A stretch of DNA of 5,505 nucleotides from an uncultured Nannocystaceae bacterium (GTDB lineage: Bacteria > Myxococcota_A > Polyangia > Nannocystales > Nannocystaceae): positions 1-5,505 of the forward strand of contig CALKDV010000118.1 of the NCBI GenBank assembly GCA_938084085.1, read 5' to 3'. This document shows, piece by piece, positions 1 to 5,505 of this stretch. The notes beneath the pieces were generated by a model, which worked only from the letters and a program-made list of their open reading frames with translations, was not told where the DNA came from and did no database searches. Position numbers and translations under genes: made by a program. Within the stretch, counting starts at the first letter, position 1, and every line of letters starts with the position of its first letter.

Positions 1-1842
1 GTAGCCAGTCGCGCTTGAGAACAGGTGGTTGAAGGCGCAGATCATGGACTCGTCGCTCGGTAACGCGGTGGTCGAGAAGGGGTCGAGGCGCGCTCGACAA
101 AAGGCGAGGAGCGCCTCGGGGGAGGCCTGGCTCGCGTCGAAATCGCGGTGCAGCGCGAGATCGAGGGACGCGAACCCCAACTGTCGCATCATCTGGCTGG
201 CCCCGCGGAAGGTCCGGCTGCGGAGGAGGCGAGAGAACAACTCCTCGGGAATCTCTGCGCCGGTCTCGTGATGTTTGGCGAAGGTGCGGAGCCCCTCGCC
301 GTGCCAACACCAGTTCTCCATGATCTGGGAGGGCAGCTCTACAAAGTCCCACGCGACGTTGGTGCCCGCCATGCTTCGAATGGGCACCTCAGTAAGCAGG
401 TGGTGCATCAGGTGGCCAAACTCGTGAAAGAGAGTTTCTACTTCTTGATGATCGAGCAGCGCCGGGGATCCCTCGCTCGGGGCGGTTACGTTCGCGCAGA
501 TGAGCCCAAGGTGCCCGGCCGCGTCGGTTGGGAACTCGGACTCGAGGGCGAGTCCATGCATCCAGGCGCCGCCACGCTTCTCATCGCGGGGGTATAGATC
601 GGCGAAAAATCGGCCTAGTTTCTTCTCACCGTCGAACAGCTCGTAGGTCTGCACCGATGGGTGCCAGACGTCGACGCCTTCCGCGGGGCGCACGTGCACC
701 CCATACAGCCGCTCCACCGTGTTGAACAGCCCCTCGAGCACCCTCTCAGCGGAGAAGTAGGGGCGAAGTTGCTCTCCATCAAAATCGAACCGCGCCTGGC
801 GGAGGAGTTCCGCGTAGTACGAGACGTCCCATGGCCGAAGGGGGGCGACAGCGTCGCCATCGCGTGCGCGGGCGAACGTTGCGAGTTGCTCTCGCTCGTT
901 GGCGAAGGCGTCGACGCTGGCCGCGCGAAGCTCTTCGACGAAGTCCGCCGCGCGGGTTCCGCTGGCCGCCATGCGGTCCTCGAGGACGAGGTCCGCGAAG
1001 TCGTCGTATCCGAGCATGCTTGCCTTCTTCTTCCTGAGGCTGAGGATGCGGCAGATGACCGGCGCGTTGTCCACGTCTCCGGCGCTGGCGCGGCGGTTGT
1101 AGGCGCGCCAAAGCTGCTCGCGGAGCCCTCGGTCTTGCCCATAGGTGAGCACGGGGATGACGCAGGGCGCGTGCAGCGTGAGCTTATATCCCTCGTGATC
1201 GTCGGCCGCCGCTGCGCGCTTGGCCGCGGCGACGACGTGCGGTGGGACGCCTGCGAGGCGCCCGTCATCTTCAAGGTAGAGCGCGAAGGCGCCGGTGGAC
1301 TCGAGCACATTCTGCGAGAAGCTGAGGGTGGCCGATGACAGCGCTCGGTCGGTCTCGACCAGCACTCGCTTGTCTTCGTCGGACAGCATCGCGCCGTGGC
1401 GACGAAACTCATCGATGGTTTTGGAGAGGGCTCGAGCGCGCACGGGGTCGAGGTGCTTGGCCTCCTCGGTCGCCGCCAACGCGGACAAGAGCGCCCAGAG
1501 TCCGGCGTGGACGGGGAGGTCGGCATAAAAGGCGCTGATCTCGGGGCGCACCTCGGCGTAGGCTGCGCTCAACGCGTCGGAGGAGCGGACGCTGTCGAGA
1601 TGCGACACCAGCGTCGCCGCCCAGTCGAGAGGTTGAACCGCCGCGTCCAAGGCGTCCATGAGGGAAGCCCAGGTTGGAGTCGCGCCGGTGTCGGCGTGGC
1701 GTCGGACAATTTGTTCGATCGCATCGCGTCCCCGCGCGATGTGGGTGGTGATGGCGGCCGTGACGTGTCCCGGCTCAATATGGCTGAACGGAATCTTGGC
1801 GGTGGGGTGCAGCAGTGGGTTTGTCGAGTGGGGTGAGCTCAT
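1..1842 (-). CDS. prlC: M3-family zinc oligopeptidase (oligopeptidase A type), 3' end outside window
   Basis: This is a cytoplasmic zinc metallopeptidase that degrades short peptides, including cleaved signal peptides in the E. coli PrlC/OpdA case. I translated 614 in-frame codons from the ATG at 1842 to the window edge without a stop. The catalytic motif HEFGH is at residues 473-477. The third zinc ligand Glu502 lies in DFVELPSQ, followed by IMENWCW, all diagnostic of M3A. Other family landmarks are NPLL near the N-terminus, PWDVSYY, RPYF, VDVWHPSV and KRGGAWM. The N-terminus has no signal peptide. E. coli OpdA is 680 residues, so about 65-75 residues are missing here, including the downstream conserved catalytic tyrosines. 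The ATG fits the family N-terminus; a GGAGG lies 14 nt upstream, which is rather far. The gene is 78 bases downstream of the acyltransferase and probably co-transcribed with it. The functional link to the lipid genes is unclear. Confidence 0.94.
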   Translation of the reverse strand, partial: MSSPHSTNPLLHPTAKIPFSHIEPGHVTAAITTHIARGRDAIEQIVRRHADTGATPTWASLMDALDAAVQPLDWAATLVSHLDSVRSSDALSAAYAEVRPEISAFYADLPVHAGLWALLSALAATEEAKHLDPVRARALSKTIDEFRRHGAMLSDEDKRVLVETDRALSSATLSFSQNVLESTGAFALYLEDDGRLAGVPPHVVAAAKRAAAADDHEGYKLTLHAPCVIPVLTYGQDRGLREQLWRAYNRRASAGDVDNAPVICRILSLRKKKASMLGYDDFADLVLEDRMAASGTRAADFVEELRAASVDAFANEREQLATFARARDGDAVAPLRPWDVSYYAELLRQARFDFDGEQLRPYFSAERVLEGLFNTVERLYGVHVRPAEGVDVWHPSVQTYELFDGEKKLGRFFADLYPRDEKRGGAWMHGLALESEFPTDAAGHLGLICANVTAPSEGSPALLDHQEVETLFHEFGHLMHHLLTEVPIRSMAGTNVAWDFVELPSQIMENWCWHGEGLRTFAKHHETGAEIPEELFSRLLRSRTFRGASQMMRQLGFASLDLALHRDFDASQASPEALLAFCRARLDPFSTTALPSDESMICAFNHLFSSATGY

Positions 1843-1856
1843 TCGGCCTGAGCATA

Positions 1857-1861
1857 CCTCC
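1857..1861 (-). promoter_or_regulatory. Possible ribosome-binding site of the M3 peptidase
   Basis: GGAGG on the minus strand is the only good Shine-Dalgarno match before the ATG at 1842, but its 14-nt spacing is long. An ATG at 1855 lies only 1 nt after it, in another frame that soon hits a stop, so it is not the gene start. GTG codons in the peptidase frame at 1863 and 1866 are too close to the motif to use it. Confidence 0.4.
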
Positions 1862-1920
1862 ACCACGGCGCCACGAAAAATGGCAGCGACGCGTGGGACC
1901 GGTGACTCAAGCGGTCGCGG

Positions 1921-2769
1921 TCAGACTCCCGGGGAGAAGCCCGGCGCTGGCTCGCTGTCTCGGTTCGCGCGGGGCGTCGTCGCGTCGCTCGGTCGGGACC
2001 CGGGCGCGGTCCGCTCAGCGCCCTCGACGGGCGGGCCCGCACGCATGTCTTCAAGCTGGGCGGCCATCAGGCGTTTGGTGGCCTCCTTGAGGCGCTGGGG
2101 ATCATTGTTGAACTCGGCCGGGTCGAGGGGGGGGAGGGCCCGCACTTTCAGGGCGCTCTTGCCCTCGTTGCGGAAGATCCACGTGTCCTTGGGGAGGGCG
2201 TCGTGGGTGCCGTCGAGTAAAATGGGCAACACGCGGTGGCCGGTGTCCACAGCGAGCTGGAACGCCCCTCGCTTGAACGCCCGCAGCTGCTGGTCTTCGG
2301 AGCGCGTGCCCTCCGGGAAAATCATGATCGAGTTACCGATGGCGAGGTGGTTCTTGCAGGCGCGGAGCATCTTCTCTCGGCTCTTCGGGTCACCTCGTCG
2401 GATCCCGACGTAGTTCGCCATCTTCATCATCCAGCCCATGAACGGGACATAAAACACGGTGTGTTTGCTGACCCAACGAAACTGCCGAAAGGTCGTGAAC
2501 ATCACCATGATGTCGGCGATAGACTGGTGGTTCGCGACGATCACGAAGGCTTCGTTCTTGTCGAAATGTTCGATCCCCTCGTGGTGCATCTCCCAAAACG
2601 GACAGAACTTGATGTAATGGTTGGCCCACACGCAGGCGTACCAGTGAGCGAACCGCCGCCGCCGATCAAACGGCAGGGTGAACAGCCACGGGATGACGAC
2701 CGCGAACCAAAAGACCGCGAGGCTCACGCCCAGGTAAATCCAGAAAAAGGCTGACAGAAAGAGCCGCAC
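1921..2769 (-). CDS. plsC: 1-acyl-sn-glycerol-3-phosphate acyltransferase (PlsC/LPLAT family)
   Basis: It should transfer an acyl chain to the sn-2 position of lysophosphatidic acid to give phosphatidic acid at the inner membrane. A hydrophobic N-terminal membrane segment spans about residues 4-32. The acyltransferase motifs follow in order: NHQSIAD with the HX4D catalytic pair His81/Asp86; a VPFMGW segment and YVGIRRGD at 108-127; the phosphate-binding FPEGTRS at 151-157; and VLPILLDG at 180-187. Residues from about 235 to 282 form a Pro/Arg/Glu-rich tail, probably disordered, which makes the 282-residue protein longer than E. coli PlsC (245). The start is a GTG at 2769, chosen because the hydrophobic helix begins there. 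No convincing Shine-Dalgarno precedes it and the frame stays open upstream, so a slightly longer N-terminus is possible. It lies 75 bases after the methyltransferase gene. Related LPLATs use other lysophospholipids, so the exact acceptor is inferred. Confidence 0.92.
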   Translation of the reverse strand: MRLFLSAFFWIYLGVSLAVFWFAVVIPWLFTLPFDRRRRFAHWYACVWANHYIKFCPFWEMHHEGIEHFDKNEAFVIVANHQSIADIMVMFTTFRQFRWVSKHTVFYVPFMGWMMKMANYVGIRRGDPKSREKMLRACKNHLAIGNSIMIFPEGTRSEDQQLRAFKRGAFQLAVDTGHRVLPILLDGTHDALPKDTWIFRNEGKSALKVRALPPLDPAEFNNDPQRLKEATKRLMAAQLEDMRAGPPVEGAERTAPGSRPSDATTPRANRDSEPAPGFSPGV

Positions 2770-2844
2770 GGCGAGACTCGAAATTGCCAGTGTCCCTTTG
2801 CGTTGTCGAGCCCTAAAATGCGTGCTTCGCGGGATCGGGTCCGC

Positions 2845-3456
2845 TCAGGGCTGCGCGTCGCGGCGAGAGGCGAGGACCATTGTCCACGGGAAGACCACGG
2901 GCGCCGCGAGGATGTCGAAGCGCGTTGAAACCCACCGGCGAAATCCCGTTCTGGTCCAATGGTTGACGTGCTCTGGATCATTCCCCAAGCGCGCGATGTT
3001 CTTCCCGCGCAGGAGGTTGAGCCCACAAAAGAAGGGCTCCCAGGGCACCGACAACAGCAGGTGTTTGTTGGTGAGGCGCTCGAGTACGTCAAACATCTGG
3101 CTCGGGTTCTCGATGTGCTCAAGGACCTCAAGCATGACGACGAGATCAAAAGAACGGCCATCGTTTGCGAGCGTCGTCGCGTTCGCACACTCCAAGGAGA
3201 CCTCATCGGGGAGCCGCTCACGGGCGTAGGACAGGGCGTCTTGCGAGAGATCGATGCCGGTCATGTCACACTTCACACCGGCGCGGACAAAGGCGTCGAG
3301 GGTGAAGCCTTCTCCGCACCCGAGGTCGAGCAGCGAGGCGGGCGCCGCGTGCTCGAGGAGCGCCGCGGCCTGCGTGTGGAAGTGTTCGATCAGCTTGCGC
3401 TGAATTGGGTTTCCGCTCTCGTGTTTTTGGCGATTGCCGTGTCGAACCTCGCTCAT
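2845..3456 (-). CDS. Class I SAM-dependent methyltransferase, specificity unknown
   Basis: This is a soluble 203-residue methyltransferase of the UbiG-like/Methyltransf_11 Rossmann type. Motif I is LLDLGCGEG at 42-50 (SAM-binding glycine loop). The acidic ribose-binding residue is Asp69 in GIDLS. Motif IV-like FDLVVMLEVLEHIENP is at 103-118, typical of this family. The C-terminal part (about 133-203) holds FFCGLNLLRG and a conserved-looking NHWTRTGFRRW. I see no signal peptide or membrane helix. The ATG overlaps the TGA of the upstream glycosyltransferase (ATGA), and GAGG sits 4 nt before it, so translation is probably coupled. The neighbours suggest a lipid-linked sugar or lipid substrate, but that is inference; quinone or small-molecule methylation cannot be excluded. 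The catalytic domain looks intact. Confidence 0.9.
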   Translation of the reverse strand: MSEVRHGNRQKHESGNPIQRKLIEHFHTQAAALLEHAAPASLLDLGCGEGFTLDAFVRAGVKCDMTGIDLSQDALSYARERLPDEVSLECANATTLANDGRSFDLVVMLEVLEHIENPSQMFDVLERLTNKHLLLSVPWEPFFCGLNLLRGKNIARLGNDPEHVNHWTRTGFRRWVSTRFDILAAPVVFPWTMVLASRRDAQP

Positions 3457-4481
3457 GAGACCTCGTGGGATTGGGATTGGGATTGGGATTGGGCAGCGGG
3501 AGGCGGCGGCGCGGCGGCCCGTGGATCTTTAGGGACATCGGATTCGCGATGGATCGAAAATATCTCGCGCGATTGGATCGTCGTGCGAACGAGCAGCTCG
3601 CCGAGCAGCCCGAGCAGCACCATTTGAATCGCGCCCAGCGACAACAGCACGCCGAGTGTCAGCAGCGGACGGGTCCCAATGGGCTCGCCGAGGGTCCAGA
3701 GGACCGCCAGGTAGGCGAGGACGAGGAAGCCAACGGTGCCCATGGCAAAGCCTGGGACCCCAAAAAAGTGGAGGGGCCGGGTTCTAAACCTGGTGACGAG
3801 CATGACCGTCATGAGATCGAGCACGCCATCAAAAAACCGTCGCGCACCGAATTTGCTCACGCCGTGCTGCCGGGCGCGGTGTTCCACCACTACCTCCACG
3901 ACCTTGAAGCCTCGCGCAGCCGCGAGCACCGGCATGAAGCGGTGGAGTCCGCCGTAGACAGTGACTTCGTCCGCGATCTCTCGGCGGTACGCTTTGAATC
4001 CACAGTTGAAGTCGTGAAGCTCGAGGCCCGAGAGTCTGCGCACGACGCCGTTGAACACTTTGGATGGCAGGGTCTTCCCGAGCGGATCGTGGCGGCGCTC
4101 TTTCCATCCGGAGACGAGGTCGGCCCCGTTGTCGAGCTCCGCGAGGAACGTCGGAATCATCTTTGGGTCATCTTGCAGGTCCGCGTCGAGCGTGAAGATG
4201 ACGGCGCCCTTTGCCCGTTCGAAGCCAGCCGCGAGGGCGGGAGACTTCCCGAAGTTTCGTCGGAAGTGGACGACACGCACGCGCGCATCACGGGCCGCGA
4301 GGGCGTCAAGGCGGGCACCCGAGTCATCTCGACTACCGTCGTTGACGAAGATGACTTCGAAGGTCCGATCCGCGCGCTCGCAGGCCTCGCATAGCTCACG
4401 AAAAAGTTGATCGAGCGAGTCTTGCTCGTCGAATACGGGGATGACAAAGCTCAGTTCAAGTGAGGTATCCACGGGCGACAC
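3453..4481 (-). CDS. GT2 polyprenyl-phosphate glycosyltransferase (DPM1/GtrB/ArnC-like) with C-terminal membrane anchor
   Basis: It should transfer a sugar from a nucleotide sugar to undecaprenyl or another polyprenyl phosphate on the cytoplasmic face of the inner membrane. The GT-A domain covers about residues 9-230: FVIPVFDEQ at 12-20, VNDGSRDDS at 46-54, RRNFGKSPAL at 74-83, the metal/nucleotide-binding DADLQDDP at 99-106, FNCGFKAYRRE at 158-168 and a RQHGVSKFG motif at 204-212. Two hydrophobic segments follow at about 241-263 and 273-297, as in GtrB and ArnC. The tail (about 314-342) is low-complexity, Ala/Pro-rich, then (QS)4. The start is GTG at 4481; a second GTG at 4472 with a weak GGTG 6 nt upstream is an alternative. 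An in-frame stop at 4526-4524 bounds the N-terminus. The start lies in a perfect hairpin. It is the first gene of the minus-strand unit. The sugar donor cannot be read from the sequence. Confidence 0.92.
   Translation of the reverse strand: MSPVDTSLELSFVIPVFDEQDSLDQLFRELCEACERADRTFEVIFVNDGSRDDSGARLDALAARDARVRVVHFRRNFGKSPALAAGFERAKGAVIFTLDADLQDDPKMIPTFLAELDNGADLVSGWKERRHDPLGKTLPSKVFNGVVRRLSGLELHDFNCGFKAYRREIADEVTVYGGLHRFMPVLAAARGFKVVEVVVEHRARQHGVSKFGARRFFDGVLDLMTVMLVTRFRTRPLHFFGVPGFAMGTVGFLVLAYLAVLWTLGEPIGTRPLLTLGVLLSLGAIQMVLLGLLGELLVRTTIQSREIFSIHRESDVPKDPRAAAPPPPAAQSQSQSQSHEVS
3461..3464 (-). promoter_or_regulatory. Ribosome-binding site of the methyltransferase
   Basis: GAGG on the minus strand lies 4 nt before the ATG at 3456 and within the last codons of the glycosyltransferase gene. 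It supports this start and a coupled start-stop arrangement. It directly abuts the hexanucleotide array, so changes in the array would alter its upstream sequence context but not its spacing to the ATG. Confidence 0.65.
3466..3493 (+). repeat. TTGGGA hexanucleotide tandem array with G-quadruplex potential
   Basis: The plus strand reads TGGGA, three TTGGGA units and a final TTGGG, giving about 4.7 perfect copies. GGG runs occur at 3467, 3473, 3479, 3485 and 3491, each separated by a 3-nt ATT loop. This fits the canonical G3 with short loops pattern, with one spare run. The array lies inside the glycosyltransferase gene on the opposite strand, where it encodes four Gln-Ser pairs (residues 331-338). 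The G-rich strand is the transcription template; the mRNA is C-rich. Because the unit is 6 bases, copy changes would preserve the frame. Confidence 0.9.
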
Positions 4482-4490
4482 CGTGGATAC
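4465..4490. promoter_or_regulatory. Perfect 10-bp inverted repeat over the glycosyltransferase start codon
   Basis: On the plus strand, arm GTATCCACGG (4465-4474), loop GCGACA (4475-4480) and arm CCGTGGATAC (4481-4490) are exact reverse complements. In the minus-strand transcript this folds into a 10-bp stem with the GTG start at 4481-4479 at the stem/loop junction. The alternative GTG at 4472 lies within the stem. It could be an mRNA structure controlling initiation, or a dimeric repressor's operator at the divergent promoter region. No T-run follows on either strand, so a terminator is unlikely. Confidence 0.6.
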
Positions 4491-4588
4491 ACCGGTCTGT
4501 GCCCGCGTACTAGCCCAGGTGCGTCAAACGCGGGTTTCTCCCAAGTCCGCAGAGTTGGGCCCCGTCCTCGGTTATTCTTCGCGGGCGA
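4482..4588. promoter_or_regulatory. Divergent intergenic region between the glycosyltransferase unit and the cation antiporter
   Basis: These 107 bases separate two divergently oriented genes and must hold or adjoin both promoters unless transcription enters from outside. I cannot identify a convincing sigma-70 pair on either strand. A TTGACG (minus strand, 4527-4522) looks like a -35, but no good -10 lies 16-18 nt downstream. A TATTCT (plus strand, 4573-4578) ends 10 nt before the antiporter ATG, so it would give an almost leaderless transcript if used; it has no good -35. Neither gene has a strong Shine-Dalgarno. Confidence 0.45.
4502..4534. repeat. 7-bp inverted repeat with 19-nt spacer in the divergent promoter region
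   Basis: CCCGCGT (4502-4508) and ACGCGGG (4528-4534) are perfect reverse complements. The left arm ends 12 bases after the hairpin at 4465-4490 begins its flank. It could be a two-half-site operator, but at this GC content a 7-bp match of this kind can arise by chance. The TTGACG-like element lies between the arms. Confidence 0.3.
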
Positions 4589-5505
4589 ATGGAGCATCTA
4601 TATCCAGCGGTGGCCGTGGTGCTTGGGATCGTCGGGCTGATTTACGGAGCGGGGAAATTCGTGGCGGGAGCGAGCAGTCTCGCTGCGAGGCTGGGTATGA
4701 GCCCCATGATCATCGGGATGGTTGTGGTGGGGCTGGGGACCTCCGCCCCCGAGCTGCTCGTGTCGACCACCGCGGCCCTCCAAGGAGACGCGGGCTTGGC
4801 CATCGGCAACGCCATCGGTTCGAACATCGCAAACCTCGGGCTGGTTTTGGCCGTTGGGGCGCTCGTGTCGCCGCTCCTTATCCCCGAGGTGGCCGGCCGT
4901 AAAGAGATCCCGCGCTTGTTGGTGACGACGGGTTTGGCGACGGCGCTGCTGTACGACGGCAACTTGTCTCGGTTCGACGGCGTGCTCCTCATCGCAGCCC
5001 TCGGCGCGATGATGGTGGTGTTGATCCGCAGCGTTCGGCGTGATGAGCGAGCGGTCCACGGGCATGCGACGGAGGGAGAAACTCGTGGGCGAGCGGCAGG
5101 CGACGCAGATCACCACTCCGATGGTCGGATGAAGAGCGGCCTCGCGGTGCTGCTCGGGCTCGCGTTGTTGCTCGCGGGTTCAAAGAGTGTGGTGTGGGGC
5201 GCGGCGGACATCGCGCGAGCACTCGGGGTCTCCGACTTTGTCATCGGACTCACCGTGGTCGCCATCGGCACGAGCCTGCCAGAGTTGGCGTCCACCATCT
5301 TCGCCGCGCGTCGAGGAGAGGCGGAGCTCGTGGTGGGGAACATTGTGGGATCCAACACATTCAACACCCTGGCCGTACTGGGGGTGCCCGGGATGCTCGC
5401 CCCAGTGTCGAGCCTGGGGCCGTCGTTGTTGCCCGTGGACTTGCCGGTGATGCTGCTGCTTACGACGATGCTCGGCGCGGTCGGCTGGCGCGCTCGTCAG
5501 CGTGG
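4589..5505 (+). CDS. CaCA-superfamily Ca2+/cation antiporter (YrbG-like), 3' end outside window
   Basis: This integral inner-membrane protein exchanges Ca2+ for Na+ or H+. The window holds 305 full codons; E. coli YrbG has 325, so only a short C-terminal piece is missing. The alpha-1 repeat has GTSAPE at 50-55 and GNAIGSNIAN at 73-82. The alpha-2 repeat has GTSLPE at 227-232 and GNIVGSNTFN at 250-259. Aligned with the archaeal NCX_Mj structure, Glu55, Asn82 and Glu232 match ion-binding residues, while Asn259 replaces Asp240. Hydrophobic helices fill the remainder in two homologous halves, joined by a hydrophilic loop at about 147-182 with four histidines and many acidic residues. In mammalian NCKX2 an Asp at the Asn259 position is needed for K+ dependence, so K+-independent exchange is likely by analogy. 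The ATG at 4589 fits the family N-terminus; only a weak purine-rich GCGGGCGA precedes it. Confidence 0.93.
   Translation, partial: MEHLYPAVAVVLGIVGLIYGAGKFVAGASSLAARLGMSPMIIGMVVVGLGTSAPELLVSTTAALQGDAGLAIGNAIGSNIANLGLVLAVGALVSPLLIPEVAGRKEIPRLLVTTGLATALLYDGNLSRFDGVLLIAALGAMMVVLIRSVRRDERAVHGHATEGETRGRAAGDADHHSDGRMKSGLAVLLGLALLLAGSKSVVWGAADIARALGVSDFVIGLTVVAIGTSLPELASTIFAARRGEAELVVGNIVGSNTFNTLAVLGVPGMLAPVSSLGPSLLPVDLPVMLLLTTMLGAVGWRARQR

Noticed and set aside
661..1338. Plus-strand open frame of 225 codons opposite the peptidase
   Set aside because: It is antisense to verified coding sequence, with no recognisable motif, and its length is expected from GC-skewed codon positions.
615..1526. Minus-strand open frame of 303 codons overlapping the peptidase gene in another frame
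   Set aside because: The peptidase frame contains conserved M3 motifs throughout this span. The alternative product is a Ser/Pro/Arg/Thr-rich low-complexity sequence typical of an out-of-frame reading of GC-rich DNA.
1884..1920. Possible hairpin GACCG/CGGTC between the acyltransferase and peptidase genes
   Set aside because: The stem is only 5 bp with a 10-nt loop and no T-run follows, so it does not support a terminator. Read-through to the peptidase gene remains likely.
3590..3630. Repeated GAGCAG units on the plus strand
   Set aside because: They encode the Leu/Gly-rich second membrane helix and following segment of the glycosyltransferase (LLGLLGELL). Codon bias explains the repetition.
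3465..4394. Long plus-strand open frame (309 codons) antisense to the glycosyltransferase, starting with a Gly-Leu repeat
   Set aside because: The opposite strand carries an unmistakable GT2 enzyme. The antisense frame arises from high-GC codon bias, and its Gly-Leu start is the hexanucleotide repeat read in another direction. No domain is recognisable.
4598..5116. Minus-strand open frame of 172 codons opposite the cation antiporter
   Set aside because: The plus strand encodes a clear CaCA antiporter with both alpha repeats. The antisense product is His/Arg/Gln-rich with no recognisable domain.
1..5505. Search for a mobile element, CRISPR, toxin-antitoxin, phage or defence system
   Set aside because: All coding space is accounted for by five recognisable chromosomal genes. 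I saw no spaced direct repeats, no transposase or integrase motifs, and no unassigned gap longer than 107 bases.

Overview
The window is GC-rich DNA with two divergently transcribed units. Four genes on the minus strand run leftward from about 4481 to the left edge. One gene on the plus strand starts at 4589 and runs off the right edge. High GC, third-position G/C bias, GTG starts and the family types suggest a high-GC Gram-negative bacterium. Myxococcota or another deltaproteobacterial-type lineage is my guess. No marker gene or rRNA is present to fix the taxonomy.

Minus-strand unit, in transcription order: (1) a membrane-anchored GT2 glycosyltransferase of the DPM1/GtrB/ArnC type (4481-3453), which should load a sugar onto a polyprenyl phosphate; (2) a small class I SAM-dependent methyltransferase (3456-2845) whose ATG overlaps the glycosyltransferase stop as ATGA; (3) a PlsC-type 1-acyl-glycerol-3-phosphate acyltransferase (2769-1921); (4) an M3-family zinc oligopeptidase of the oligopeptidase A/PrlC type (1842 to the left edge, C-terminus missing). 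Gaps are -4, 75 and 78 bases. No convincing terminator lies between them, so an operon or read-through unit is plausible. The first three fit lipid or glycolipid envelope metabolism. The peptidase is a cytoplasmic housekeeping enzyme and may only be a passenger.

The plus-strand gene (4589 to the right edge) is a Ca2+/cation antiporter of the CaCA superfamily (YrbG-like) with both alpha repeats intact. It lacks only its extreme C-terminus.

The 107-base intergenic region (4482-4588) should hold both divergent promoters. The most distinctive non-coding signals are a perfect 10-bp inverted repeat with a 6-nt loop sitting exactly on the GTG start of the glycosyltransferase (4465-4490), and a TTGGGA hexanucleotide array (3466-3493) with five regularly spaced GGG runs. 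The array encodes a Gln-Ser repeat at the glycosyltransferase C-terminus and lies just upstream of the methyltransferase ribosome-binding site. I see no mobile element, CRISPR, tRNA/rRNA or defence system. The gene content is ordinary, and the two sequence structures are the parts that merit a second look.
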